Shown here piece by piece: positions 25,731-34,438 of a stretch of 64,000 bases of DNA (position 1 is the stretch's first letter; each line of letters begins with the position of its first letter). Where the stretch lies: assembly GCA_965215155.1 (NCBI GenBank), contig CBDCCY010000004.1, positions 2,046,001-2,110,000 of the forward strand, written 5' to 3'. Under the pieces are notes generated by a model, which saw only the letters and a program-made list of their open reading frames with translations, was not told the origin of the DNA and did not search any database. A program made the translations under genes and the position numbers. Origin of the DNA: JAGWAJ01 sp965215155. Its GTDB lineage: Bacteria; Acidobacteriota; Vicinamibacteria; Vicinamibacterales; UBA8438.

Positions 25731-26957
25731 ATGATCACCGTCGCCCTTGGCGTCGCGATGTTCACGTTCGTGATCGTGTCGCTCGTCGGCCTGCTGATGG
25801 TGGCCCGGCGGCAACTCGTCGCCACGGGGGAGGTGACGATCACGGTCAACGGCGACGCGGATCGGGCGCTGCGCACGGCGGCCGGCGGCACTCTGCTCGG
25901 CACCCTCGCCGACAACCGCCTGTTCGTCCCGTCGGCGTGCGGCGGCAAGGGGAGCTGCGGGGTCTGCAAGGTGACGGTCTGCGACGGGGGCGGGGCGATC
26001 CTGCCGACCGAGCGCAGCCACGTCAGCCGCGGCGAGGTGCGCGAGGGCGTCCGCCTGTCCTGCCAGGTCAAGGTGAAGCAGGACATGGCGATCGAGATCC
26101 CGCCCGAGATCTTCGACATCCGCCAGTGGCGCTGCCGGGTGCGCTCGAACCACAACGTGGCCACCTTCATCAAGGAGCTGATCCTCGAGCTCCCGGAGGG
26201 CGAGGAAGTGCCGTTCCGGGCCGGCGGATACATCCAGATCGAGGCACCGCCCGGGACCTACGACTACCGCGACTACCGGGTCGAGGAGGAGTATCGCGCC
26301 GACTGGGACAAGTTCGACCTGTGGCGCTACCGGGCGGTGCTCGACGAGCCGGTCACGCGCGCGTATTCGATGGCGAACTACCCGGAGGAGAAGGGCGTCA
26401 TCATGCTCAACGTCCGGATTGCCTCGCCCCCGCCGCGCGCGCCGGAGGGCACTCCGCCGGGCAAGATGACCAGCTACATCTTCAGCCTGCAGCCGGGCGA
26501 CGAGGTGACCATCTCCGGTCCGTTCGGGGAGTTCTTCGCGAAGGACACGCCGGCCGAGATGGTCTTCGTCGGCGGCGGGGCGGGCATGGCGCCGATGCGC
26601 TCGCACATCTTCGACCAGTTCCGGCGCATAGGGACGGACCGGAAGGTCTCGTTCTGGTACGGCGCGCGCAGTCTGCGCGAGGCGTTCTACATCGACGACT
26701 TCGATGCCGTCGCGGCGGAGCACGGCAACTTCGAGTGGCACCTCGCGCTGTCGGAGCCGCTCCCCGAGGACGAGTGGACCGGCCTGACCGGGTTCATCCA
26801 CCAGGTGCTGTACGACAACTACCTGAAGGATCACGCCGCCCCGGAGGATGTGGAGTACTACCTCTGCGGTCCGCCGCTCATGCTCCAGGCGTGCATGCGG
26901 ATGCTCGACGGGCTCGGGGTGGAGCGGGACAACATCCTGTTCGACGACTTCGGATAG
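25731..26957 (+). CDS. nqrF: Na+-translocating NADH:quinone reductase subunit F
   Basis: NADH-oxidising entry subunit, 408 residues. It has an N-terminal membrane anchor (4-25), then a 2Fe-2S ferredoxin domain with cysteines in SACGGKGSCGVCKV and LSCQVKVKQDM. A ferredoxin-reductase module follows, with the FAD motif RAYSMANYP, the NADH motif GGGAGMAPMRSH and the C-terminal YYLCGPPLM...LFDDFG. All expected parts are present at normal length. It passes electrons from NADH via FAD and the iron-sulfur centre to NqrC/NqrB. Confidence 0.96.
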   Translation: MITVALGVAMFTFVIVSLVGLLMVARRQLVATGEVTITVNGDADRALRTAAGGTLLGTLADNRLFVPSACGGKGSCGVCKVTVCDGGGAILPTERSHVSRGEVREGVRLSCQVKVKQDMAIEIPPEIFDIRQWRCRVRSNHNVATFIKELILELPEGEEVPFRAGGYIQIEAPPGTYDYRDYRVEEEYRADWDKFDLWRYRAVLDEPVTRAYSMANYPEEKGVIMLNVRIASPPPRAPEGTPPGKMTSYIFSLQPGDEVTISGPFGEFFAKDTPAEMVFVGGGAGMAPMRSHIFDQFRRIGTDRKVSFWYGARSLREAFYIDDFDAVAAEHGNFEWHLALSEPLPEDEWTGLTGFIHQVLYDNYLKDHAAPEDVEYYLCGPPLMLQACMRMLDGLGVERDNILFDDFG

Positions 26958-26983
26958 AGCGGCCGGAGGCGCCCAGCCAGCCC

Positions 26984-28018
26984 GTGACGCCCCGCACGCC
27001 AGCCACGCTCGCTCTCCTCGCCGCCGCGGCGTGCGCCGCGGCCCCGCCCGCGGCGGCCCCGGTCGAGCGCCGCACGTTCCGCGGCGCGACGATGGGGACG
27101 ACGTACGCCGCCACCGTCGTCGGCCGCGGCATCGACGACCATCGGCTCGCCGGCCTGCAGGCAGGGGTCGAGGCGGCGCTCGACGAAGTCGAGGCGACGA
27201 TGTCCCACTACCGCCCCGACTCCGACCTGAGCCGCTTCAACCGCTGGCGGGACGCCGCCCCCCTTGCGGTCTCCCCGGACCTGCTCGGCGTGGTCCGCGA
27301 GTCGATCGCGATCAGCCGGATGACCGGCGGGGCCTTCGACGTGACGGTGGCGCCGCTCGTCGACGCGTGGGGGTTCGGCGCGCCCGGACCGGCTGCCGCG
27401 CCGCCGACCGATGCGGAGATAGCCGCGCTCCGGCACGATGTCGGCTATCGGCACCTCGAGGTGGACGAGGGGTCGTCGACGCTGCGCAAGCAGCGGCCCG
27501 GCGTGCGCATCGACCTGTCGGCCATCGCCAAGGGCCACGGCGTCGACCGGGCGGCGGGGGCCCTGGTCGAGGGCGGGATCAGCGACTACCTGGTAGAGGT
27601 TGGCGGCGAGGTGCGCGCGGGGGGCGCAACCGAGACCGGGGCGCCGTGGCGGGTCGGGATCGAGCGGCCCCGGCCCGGGCCGTCGACCGTCCACCGCGTG
27701 ATCCCGCTGCGGGACGGGGCCTTGGCGACGTCGGGTGAGTACCGCAACTTCTACGAACTGGCCGGCGCCCGCGTGTCGCACACCATCGATCCGCGGACGG
27801 GCCGGCCCGTGACCCACCGGCTACGCTCCGTGAGCGTGCTGGCGGACCGTTGCGCGCGCGCGGATGGGCTGGCCACCGCCCTGGAGGTGCTCGGGCCCGA
27901 CGACGGGTACGCCCTCGCGGTGGAGCGGGGTTGGGCGGTGCTGTTCGTCGTCGAGGACGATGACGGAGCGTTGCGCGACAGGCTGACGCCCGCGTTCGAG
28001 GTGCTCGCGCTAGAATGA
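26984..28018 (+). CDS. apbE: FAD:protein FMN transferase ApbE
   Basis: Transfers FMN from FAD to the threonines of NqrB and NqrC outside the cytoplasmic membrane. The protein has 344 residues from GTG 26984, with an N-terminal hydrophobic export signal (about residues 3-22; a cysteine inside it could serve as a lipobox, but the fit is poor). Family motifs: FRGATMGTTYAATV, SHYRPDSDLSRFN, MTGGAFDVTVAPLVDAWGFG, DLSAIAKGHGVDRA and HTIDPRTGRP. Its place directly after nqrF matches the usual nqr-apbE-nqrM order and makes NqrB/C the likely substrates. Confidence 0.93.
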   Translation: MTPRTPATLALLAAAACAAAPPAAAPVERRTFRGATMGTTYAATVVGRGIDDHRLAGLQAGVEAALDEVEATMSHYRPDSDLSRFNRWRDAAPLAVSPDLLGVVRESIAISRMTGGAFDVTVAPLVDAWGFGAPGPAAAPPTDAEIAALRHDVGYRHLEVDEGSSTLRKQRPGVRIDLSAIAKGHGVDRAAGALVEGGISDYLVEVGGEVRAGGATETGAPWRVGIERPRPGPSTVHRVIPLRDGALATSGEYRNFYELAGARVSHTIDPRTGRPVTHRLRSVSVLADRCARADGLATALEVLGPDDGYALAVERGWAVLFVVEDDDGALRDRLTPAFEVLALE

Positions 28019-28022
28019 ACCC

Positions 28023-28247
28023 GTGGTGCTCTTCCTGCTGACGCTGGGCGTGATCGCGGCGGCGATGCTGATCATGGCCGTGGGACTGGCGTTCCGGTAC
28101 CCGTGCCTCCGCGGCTCCTGCGGCGGCGCCGGCGTCGCAGGCGCGGACGGGACCCGGCTGTCGTGCGGCGCCTGCCCGCGGAGGCGGGACGACGGGGCGC
28201 CGCCGGTCGATCGGCAAGCCCGCCCCGCCGTGCTGTGGGAGCGATGA
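28023..28247 (+). CDS. nqrM: NqrM-type Na+-NQR maturation protein
   Basis: A 74-residue protein with one N-terminal membrane helix (about 3-22) and a small cysteine-rich tail: C28, C33 in RGSCGG, C48 and C51. NqrM of Vibrio has this layout and is needed to insert iron between NqrD and NqrE; RGSCGG matches its KGSCGG signature. The start is GTG 28023 or 28026. The C-terminal part is shorter and more basic than usual. It ends in an ATGA overlap with the next gene. The identification rests on motif plus position. Confidence 0.78.
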   Translation: MVLFLLTLGVIAAAMLIMAVGLAFRYPCLRGSCGGAGVAGADGTRLSCGACPRRRDDGAPPVDRQARPAVLWER

Positions 28248-28693
28248 GCGAGACGCGCCCGCCGGCGGGCGAGCGGCCGGAAGAAGGGCGGCCGGCCTAT
28301 CGTCCGCTCGACCGTTTCTGGCCGTACGCCGACCTCGACGAGGAACCGACGGACGCCGAGCTGGCCGAGCTCGATCCCGATCTGAGAGCTGCCCTGTTCC
28401 GCAGCGAGCCGCGGCCGTTCTCCATCACCCTCAGCTTCCCGCGGTTCGAAGGCCCCGATTACGAGCGCGCGCTCGAGCTCGCGCGCGGGGCGGCCGAGTA
28501 TCGCGCCGTCGGAAGCGGAACCAAGCTCCGGCACCGGGCCCGCTACTTTCCCGGCGATGCGGCGAAGCTGCGGGACCTGTTCGAGATTGTCGGACGCTGC
28601 GACGAGTGCGAGGTGCTCGTCGACGATCGGCCGGTGCCCTACGCGCGCGAGCTCTGGCTGCCGCTGGTGTGGTTCCTGCTACCCCGTCCATGA
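28244..28693 (+). CDS. Hypothetical protein at the end of the nqr operon
   Basis: A 149-residue soluble protein from ATG 28244. The N-terminus is acidic and proline-rich (PADLDEEPTDAELAELDPDLR region). A compact domain follows, with RPFSITLSFPRFEGPDYERALELARG and a C-x2-C pair in GRCDECEVLV. I do not recognise it. The ATGA overlap with nqrM puts it in the Na+-NQR transcript, so a role with the pump or its assembly is possible but unproven. Confidence 0.6.
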   Translation: MSETRPPAGERPEEGRPAYRPLDRFWPYADLDEEPTDAELAELDPDLRAALFRSEPRPFSITLSFPRFEGPDYERALELARGAAEYRAVGSGTKLRHRARYFPGDAAKLRDLFEIVGRCDECEVLVDDRPVPYARELWLPLVWFLLPRP

Positions 28694-28788
28694 GGTGGCC
28701 GGCCGTCAAGGAGCGGCCCGCCGGCCCGCGCGCGCCAAGCCGCTGGACGGTCGAGCGGCGCGCAGCGTGGATGAGGATCCCGTGGGCC

Positions 28789-28995
28789 TCACGAGGGCTT
28801 GGTGACGTTGCCTGCCTGCGGTCCCTTGGGGCCGTCGACGATCTCGAACTCGACGTCCTGCCCCTCCTCGAGGGTGCGAAACCCGTCGCCCTGAATGGCC
28901 GAGAAGTGCACGAACACGTCGCTGCCCGCTTCCCGTTCGATGAACCCGTAGCCCTTCGCGTTATTGAACCACTTGACCTTGCCGGTGATGCGCAT
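28789..28995 (-). CDS. csp: Cold-shock domain protein
   Basis: A 68-residue single cold-shock domain (OB fold) that binds single-stranded RNA and DNA. Both RNA-binding motifs are intact: KGYGFI (RNP1) and VFVHFSAI (RNP2), after the usual GKVKWFNNA start. ATG 28995 follows GAGGAA by 8 bases. Its short leader contains an intrinsic terminator 24 bases before the start codon, behind a good promoter, so expression is likely set by attenuation. Confidence 0.95.
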   Translation of the reverse strand: MRITGKVKWFNNAKGYGFIEREAGSDVFVHFSAIQGDGFRTLEEGQDVEFEIVDGPKGPQAGNVTKPS

Positions 28996-29019
28996 GTACG
29001 CGTTCCTCTGACCAAAGAC

Positions 29020-29042
29020 AAAAAAAGACCGCAATGGCGGTC
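29020..29042 (-). terminator. Intrinsic terminator in the csp leader
   Basis: Read on the minus strand: GACCGC, loop CATT, GCGGTC, then seven T. The 6-bp stem is perfect and the U-run is uninterrupted. It lies between the predicted csp promoter and the csp ATG, so it can act as an attenuator rather than as a gene end. Confidence 0.75.
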
Positions 29043-29075
29043 TCGACGTCAAGGCTGTGTCCGACGTTGGAGCCC

Positions 29076-29105
29076 ATGCTAGCGACCCTGTTTCACCGAT
29101 GTCAA
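29076..29105 (-). promoter_or_regulatory. Predicted csp promoter
   Basis: On the minus strand a perfect TTGACA (29100-29105) is followed after 18 bases by TAGCAT (29076-29081). The start would be near 29069, giving a leader of roughly 50 bases to the end of the terminator at 29020. Confidence 0.65.
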
Positions 29106-29113
29106 GCGACCCG

Positions 29114-29138
29114 CCCGCCGCTCCACGGCGGGTATTTT
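29114..29138 (+). terminator. Terminator-like hairpin in the purH leader
   Basis: CCCGCCG, loop CTCCA, CGGCGGG, then TATTTT. The stem is 7 bp and perfect; the T-run is short and broken. It ends two to three bases before the purH ribosome site GGGAGG, so it could attenuate purH or mask its ribosome site. Confidence 0.4.
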
Positions 29139-29158
29139 CGGGAGGCGATGACGTACCC

Positions 29159-30772
29159 ATGCGTGTGCTGCTGAGCGTGTCCGACAAGACGGGGCTGATC
29201 GATCTCGCACGCGGGCTGTCCGCGCGCGGCGCGGAGCTGGTGTCCACCGGAGGGACCGCGCGGGCGCTCGCGGACGCCGGGCTGGCGCCGACGGCCGTCT
29301 CCGCGGTGACCGGGTTCCCCGAGATGATGGACGGCCGGGTCAAGACGCTCCACCCCGGGGTGCACGCCGGCATTCTGGCGCGGCGGAACCGGCCGGACGA
29401 CCTGGCCGCCATCGGCCGACTGGGAATCGTCCCGATCGACGTCGTCGTCGTGAACCTCTACCCGTTCGCGCGGGCGGCCGCGGCGCCGGGGACCACCTTC
29501 GACGAGCTCGTCGAGCAGATCGACATCGGCGGACCGACGTTGGTGCGTGCGGCGGCCAAGAGCTTCGCCGACGTCCTGATCGTGGTCGACCCCTCCGACT
29601 ACGCGTCGGTCGTCGAGGCCCTCGACCGCGAGGGCGGTCCCGCTCTCGACTTCCGCTTCGCCCTCGCCCGGAAGGCGTTCGCCCATACGGCGGAGTACGA
29701 CGCCACGATCGCGGCGGCGCTGGCTGCGGTCGACACCGGTGGCGGAGCCTTCACGCGCTCCCCGCTGACGCTGGACGGCGTCGCTCCGGACCGCCTGATC
29801 GTCAGCGCGCCGAAGCTCCGCGACCTGCGCTACGGCGAGAATCCGCATCAGGCGGCCGCGCTCTACGCCTCCGGAGAGGGCGAGGCCTGGGGCTTCGGGG
29901 GGGCGCGGCTGCTGCAGGGCAAGGCGCTGTCGTTCACGAACCTCCTCGACCTGGATGCCGCCGCCCGTCTCGCCCTGGAGTTCGACGAGCCGGCGGCGGT
30001 CGTCATCAAGCACACGAATCCGTGCGGGGTGGCGACCGCCGAGCGATTGCGCGACGCCTACGTCAACGCGCGCGACGTGGATCCGCTCTCCGCGTTCGGC
30101 GGCATCGTCGGCCTCAACCGCCCCCTCGACGCGGATACGGCCGAGGCGATCGTCTCGACCTTCGTCGAGTGCGTCGTCGCCCCGGACGCCGGCGATGACG
30201 CCAGGGCGGTGCTGGCGGCGAAGAGGAACCTGCGCCTCGTCACCGGCGCCTTCGCTGCCCAGGGGTCCGACGGGGCGCGCGCTCGGGACGTGCGGTCGAT
30301 CCTCGGGGGCTGGCTGGTGCAGGCGCGGGATCGGGTGGTGGAGGCGTCGGAGGCCTGGACGCCTGAAGCGGCAGCGAGTCCTGCCCGGAACCTGCGGGTC
30401 GTCACGCGGCGCTCGCCCTCGCCCGCCGAGTGGACGGCGCTCCGCTTCGCCTGGCGCGTCTGCGCCCACGTCAAGTCGAACACCGTCATCTTCGCCCACG
30501 CGGATCGTGCCGCGGCGGTCGGGGCCGGCCAGATGAGCCGCGTCGACGCGGTGAAGGTGGCGACGATGAAGGCGCGGGGAAGCCTGACGGGCACCGCCGC
30601 CGCGTCGGATGCCTTCTTCCCCTTTCGCGACGGGCTGGACGCAGTGGCGGAAGCGGGGGCGACGGCGGTGGTGCAGCCGGGCGGGTCGAAGCGCGACGAC
30701 GAGGTCATCGCGGCCGCGGACGAGCACGGCCTGGCGATGGTCTTCGCCGGCCGGCGCCACTTCCGGCACTGA
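29159..30772 (+). CDS. purH: Bifunctional AICAR transformylase/IMP cyclohydrolase
   Basis: Last two steps of IMP synthesis; 537 residues. The N-terminal MGS-like cyclohydrolase domain shows RVLLSVSDKTGL, ELVSTGGTARAL, GFPEMMDGRVKTLHP and the later DIGGPTLVRAAAK. The transformylase domain shows RYGENPHQAAA, HTNPCGVA and AAASDAFFPFRDG. ATG 29159 matches family starts; upstream in-frame codons look non-coding. It is transcribed divergently from csp and has no partner gene. Confidence 0.96.
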   Translation: MRVLLSVSDKTGLIDLARGLSARGAELVSTGGTARALADAGLAPTAVSAVTGFPEMMDGRVKTLHPGVHAGILARRNRPDDLAAIGRLGIVPIDVVVVNLYPFARAAAAPGTTFDELVEQIDIGGPTLVRAAAKSFADVLIVVDPSDYASVVEALDREGGPALDFRFALARKAFAHTAEYDATIAAALAAVDTGGGAFTRSPLTLDGVAPDRLIVSAPKLRDLRYGENPHQAAALYASGEGEAWGFGGARLLQGKALSFTNLLDLDAAARLALEFDEPAAVVIKHTNPCGVATAERLRDAYVNARDVDPLSAFGGIVGLNRPLDADTAEAIVSTFVECVVAPDAGDDARAVLAAKRNLRLVTGAFAAQGSDGARARDVRSILGGWLVQARDRVVEASEAWTPEAAASPARNLRVVTRRSPSPAEWTALRFAWRVCAHVKSNTVIFAHADRAAAVGAGQMSRVDAVKVATMKARGSLTGTAAASDAFFPFRDGLDAVAEAGATAVVQPGGSKRDDEVIAAADEHGLAMVFAGRRHFRH

Positions 30773-30930
30773 CGCCGGGCCGCGGCGACCGGGGGGGCGG
30801 GCTGCACCCGGCGGAGCGCGTTGCAGGAGCGCCGCGATACTCCCGAAGAAGACGCTCGGGTAGCTCGCGCGGCTGCTGTCCGGCGGCGGGCAGCGGCGGG
30901 CGTCGGTCGTGCGCCGGGCCGCGGCGGCGG

Positions 30931-32163
30931 TCAGCCGTGGGCCGGGCCGGTCGCCCCGGCGATTCGCTCCGCGGGAGCGTTGCGCTCCGCAGCCGCCGGC
31001 AGCGTGATCAGCACGAGCAGCAGCATCAGGAACTCGGAGTCGCCGAAGTTGTACTCGAACATTCCGGCCGCCAGCATCGCCGCGACCGCGGCCAGGCCGG
31101 CGGCGGCGAGGGGGCGCGTGGCCGGCTGTCGGAATCGCCGCGCGAGACTCGCGACGGCCGCCGCGACGAACCAGCCCCACAGTGCCAGGGCCGGCAGCCC
31201 CCGTTCCGCCGCGATCTGCAGCGGCACGTTGTGCAGATGCGGGTTGGTCGCGTTCACCGCATCGTCCGGCCGGTAGGCGGGGTACAGGACCTCCACCATC
31301 TCCGGGCCGACGCCGATCAACGGATGGTCGCGAACCATGCCGGCGCCCACCCGCACCATCGCCAGCCGGTCGCGGTTCGTCGGGTCCTGCAGGTCGAAGG
31401 TGGAGTAGACCCGGTCCGTGATCGCCGCCGGCGCCACGGAGAAGCCGAGCGCGGCGAGCGCGAAGACCGCAGCCGCCAGGACCGGAGCCCGGGCCAGGCC
31501 CTGCACGTCGCGTTGCGCGACGACCTGGCTCACCCGCAGGAGGAACAGCAGGCTGACGCCGACGGATGCGCCCACCCACGCGCTGCGGGTGAAGGTCAGG
31601 GCCAGCGCGACGCCGAGCGCCGGCGACACGAGCGCCGGCCACACCCGGTCCCGCGCGGCGAAGAGGAGCCGCGCGCCGGCCACCCCGAGGACCAGCATGA
31701 GCAGGCCCGAATAGGTCATGTAGTGGCCCATCGAGCCGAGCGGGCGCTGCCCCAGGTGGTCGTACTCGAGGATGGCGTACTGGACGATGCCGATCACGGC
31801 GGTTGCGGCGCCCACCGACAGGATCACCGTCGCCAGCACGGTGGCGCGCGGGCCCCGGGCCAGCCCGTAGACGGCAGGCACCACGAGGAACAGCAGGACT
31901 TCCCTGGCCTCGACGAGGCTGCGGATCGGCTGTGGGGAGCCGGCGGCCGATACCAGGGTCCACGCTGCATAGGCGGCGAGCGGCACGAAGAACGAGGGGA
32001 CGACCGGGCGCATGCGACCGGAGACCACGACGCCCGCCCAGAGAGCGAGGACCACCGTGAGGAGGATGGATGCGGCGGCGATCGAGACCTGGAGCACCGC
32101 CACGAAGGCGGCCAGGGCTGCCCAGCCGGCCACGTCGAGCCGCGCCGCGGCGCCCGCTCCCAC
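30931..32163 (-). CDS. O-antigen ligase-like membrane protein
   Basis: A polytopic protein with about ten to twelve membrane helices and a large loop containing RDHPLIGVGPEMVEVLYPAYR and NPHLHNVPLQIAAERG, the Wzy_C/O-antigen ligase signature with its conserved histidines. Such proteins join or polymerise lipid-linked glycans at the outer face of the inner membrane. The start is uncertain: GTG 32163 is used because it lies after the Trm112 stop; TTG 32241 or GTG 32133 are possible. It shares a strand with the Trm112-like gene upstream. No other polysaccharide gene lies nearby. Confidence 0.8.
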   Translation of the reverse strand: MGAGAAARLDVAGWAALAAFVAVLQVSIAAASILLTVVLALWAGVVVSGRMRPVVPSFFVPLAAYAAWTLVSAAGSPQPIRSLVEAREVLLFLVVPAVYGLARGPRATVLATVILSVGAATAVIGIVQYAILEYDHLGQRPLGSMGHYMTYSGLLMLVLGVAGARLLFAARDRVWPALVSPALGVALALTFTRSAWVGASVGVSLLFLLRVSQVVAQRDVQGLARAPVLAAAVFALAALGFSVAPAAITDRVYSTFDLQDPTNRDRLAMVRVGAGMVRDHPLIGVGPEMVEVLYPAYRPDDAVNATNPHLHNVPLQIAAERGLPALALWGWFVAAAVASLARRFRQPATRPLAAAGLAAVAAMLAAGMFEYNFGDSEFLMLLLVLITLPAAAERNAPAERIAGATGPAHG

Positions 32164-32215
32164 GTCGGCGATGCCGGTCCCGGGCGCCGGGCCGTGCGCC
32201 CCGCCGGCGCCCGGA

Positions 32216-32386
32216 TCAGGACTCGATGGTTGCCTCGTCAAGAAGCATCACCGGGATGTCGTCCCGGATGGGATAGACACGGCGACACTGCCTGCACTTC
32301 AGGCCTGTCTCGTCGTTCACGAGCTCGACCGGCGTCTTGCAGGCGGGACAAGCGAGGATCTCCAGCAACTCCGGGTCGACGCCCAT
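32216..32386 (-). CDS. Trm112 family zinc-ribbon protein
   Basis: A 56-residue protein: MGVDPELLEILACPACKTPV, then CRQCRRVYPIRDDIPVML. The two C-x2-C pairs form the Trm112/YcaR-type zinc ribbon. It is often found beside envelope genes and can act as a methyltransferase partner. ATG 32386 follows GAGGAGG by about 7 bases. An extended -10 promoter lies upstream at 32437-32445. Confidence 0.85.
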   Translation of the reverse strand: MGVDPELLEILACPACKTPVELVNDETGLKCRQCRRVYPIRDDIPVMLLDEATIES

Positions 32387-32436
32387 CGATGCGCCTCCTC
32401 GCGCGGCGCCGGGCGGAGCACCCGGCCGCGCGCGCC

Positions 32437-32445
32437 ACTATACCA
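32437..32445 (-). promoter_or_regulatory. Extended -10 promoter for the Trm112-like gene
   Basis: Minus strand TGGTATAGT: TG-n-TATAGT, five of six to the -10 consensus with the TG extension. No clear -35. It lies about 50 bases before the start codon. Confidence 0.5.
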
Positions 32446-32497
32446 GACCCGTCCGGCCGTCTTGTCGCCAATCCTGACCTGTGAAAAAATCCGTCGC

Positions 32498-34438
32498 ATG
32501 CTGCATCACTGCGTGCGTCTAGTCGGCGTGATCGGGGTGTTCACGTTCGCCGGGGCGGCGCCTCTCGGTGCGCAGCCCGTCGACGAAGAGACCCAGGCGC
32601 AAGCCTATCGGCTGTTCATGGTCGGCCTGCACCTCGAGGACGAGGGAGACCTGGATGGAGCCATCGACGCGTTGCGCGGGGCCGCGGCGCTCGACACCGA
32701 GGCGGGAGAGCCGCTGGCGGCGCTGGCGGAGCTCTACTCCCGCTCCAGCCGCGTCGAGGAAGCGATAGCCGCCGCGCGGAGCGCCATCGAGCGGGAATCG
32801 GACAACCTTACGGCACGCCGCATCCTGGGCCTTGTATACGCATCGGCGGCATCCCGCGACGGCACGCCGGAGGAGGCCGCGGAGGCGATCACCCACCTCG
32901 AGGCGGCCCGCGGGACGATCCTCCCCGACCTGCAGGTGGAGTTGACGCTCGCGCGGCTGTATCTCCGAACGGACCAGGCCGAGCGGGCCGTGGAACTGCT
33001 GGAGGAGCTGGGCCGGGCCGGCTTCGGGTCCGGTCAGGCCGTGTTGCTGCTGTCCCGCGGCTACGAGCTGCTGGGGCGGGAAGACGATGCTCTGGCGGCC
33101 CTCGAGGCGGCCGCGGCCTCGGGCCGGCCGTCGTTCCGGGTGCTGGAGCGTCTGGGCCGGCTCTACGAGCGGCGGGGGCGGTGGGATGACGCCGTCGAGG
33201 CCTATCGGCGGGCTGTCGCCCGCAACGTCCGCAGCGCCAACGTGCGGAGGAGGCTCGCCGGCGCGCTCGTCGCGAGCGGCGACGCGGCCGGCGCGCGGGA
33301 GGTGCTCGAGGAGCTCACCCGTATGCGGCCGCGGGACGTGGAAGGGCTGTACCTGCTGTCGGAGGTGGAGCTCGAGCTGAACAACTTCGACGCGGCGGAG
33401 TCGGTCGCGCGACAGCTCATCGACATCGAGCCCGACTCGTTGCGCGGACCGGCCGCGCTCTCCCGGGTGTTCGAGCGACGCCGGGAGTTCCAGCGGGTGA
33501 TCGAGACCCTCGAGCCGGCGATCGAGGCCGCGCGCCGGGGGGGCGCCACGGCGCGGCAGCTCGCGAGCCTCTTCGGTCGCCTGGGCTATGCCCACGAGCA
33601 GCTGGGGGCCTTCGGTCGGGCGGCCGAGGTGTACGAGGGAGCACTGGCGATGATGCCGTCCAGCCTGGCCTTCGGCGTGCGGCTGGCGCAGACGTACATC
33701 GATGACGACCGTCCGGCGGACGCGATGCGCGTGGTCGAGCGGGCCCGGGCCGATCACCCGGACAGTCTTGCGCTGTTCCGGTTGGAGGCGATGGCGCTCG
33801 GCGTCGAAGGGGCGCTGGACGAGGCGGCGAGGGTGCTGGAGCGCGGCCTGGAGGCGAATCGCAGCCAGCCGGTCGCCTACGTGGTCCTGGCCGACTTCTA
33901 CAGCCGGCAGGATCGGGCGGACGCGGCTGTCGCGCTCCTCGAGACGGCCCTCGAGCGCTTTCCGGCGGACACGTCGATCCTGTTCCAGTTGGGTGCCGTC
34001 CACGAGCAACACGACCGCTTCGCCGACGCGGAGCGTGCGTTTCGCGAGTTGCTCGACAACGATCCCGACCACGCGCCCGCGCTCAACTACCTCGGCTACA
34101 TGCTGGCCGACCGAGGCATCCGGCTCCAGGAATCGGTGACCCTGCTGAAGCGGGCCATCGCGATGGATCCACACAACGGCTCGTACCTCGACAGCCTGGG
34201 CTGGGCCTACTTCAAGCTCGACCGCCTCGATCTCGCCGAGCCGCCGCTGCGAGCGGCGGGCGACCAGTTGCCGGGCAACTCCGTCGTGCAGGATCATCTG
34301 GGGGATCTGCTCCACCGCCTGGGGCAGCCGGCCGAGGCGATCCGGGCCTGGGAACGGGCCCTGGCCGGCGACGGGGACGAGATCAACCCCGAGACGATAG
34401 AGCGCAAGATCGATGACGCCCGTCGCGGGCGCCAGTAG
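32498..34438 (+). CDS. Exported tetratricopeptide repeat protein
   Basis: A 646-residue protein with a signal peptide (residues 1-26, cut after APLGAQ or nearby) followed almost entirely by TPR units. Typical A/B helix pairs include GEPLAALAELYSRSSRVEEAIAAARSAIE, RPSFRVLERLGRLYERRGRWDDAVEAYRRAV and APALNYLGYMLADRG. I estimate 14-16 repeats. It is a periplasmic or outer-membrane-facing scaffold for protein contacts. Its end overlaps the LolB-like gene by 26 bp, so both are co-translated and may serve lipoprotein or envelope assembly. Confidence 0.85.
   Translation: MLHHCVRLVGVIGVFTFAGAAPLGAQPVDEETQAQAYRLFMVGLHLEDEGDLDGAIDALRGAAALDTEAGEPLAALAELYSRSSRVEEAIAAARSAIERESDNLTARRILGLVYASAASRDGTPEEAAEAITHLEAARGTILPDLQVELTLARLYLRTDQAERAVELLEELGRAGFGSGQAVLLLSRGYELLGREDDALAALEAAAASGRPSFRVLERLGRLYERRGRWDDAVEAYRRAVARNVRSANVRRRLAGALVASGDAAGAREVLEELTRMRPRDVEGLYLLSEVELELNNFDAAESVARQLIDIEPDSLRGPAALSRVFERRREFQRVIETLEPAIEAARRGGATARQLASLFGRLGYAHEQLGAFGRAAEVYEGALAMMPSSLAFGVRLAQTYIDDDRPADAMRVVERARADHPDSLALFRLEAMALGVEGALDEAARVLERGLEANRSQPVAYVVLADFYSRQDRADAAVALLETALERFPADTSILFQLGAVHEQHDRFADAERAFRELLDNDPDHAPALNYLGYMLADRGIRLQESVTLLKRAIAMDPHNGSYLDSLGWAYFKLDRLDLAEPPLRAAGDQLPGNSVVQDHLGDLLHRLGQPAEAIRAWERALAGDGDEINPETIERKIDDARRGRQ

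Noticed and set aside
29102..31963. Large minus-strand frame over purH
   Set aside because: Antisense of purH and of a different frame of the ligase gene; composition is typical shadow coding.
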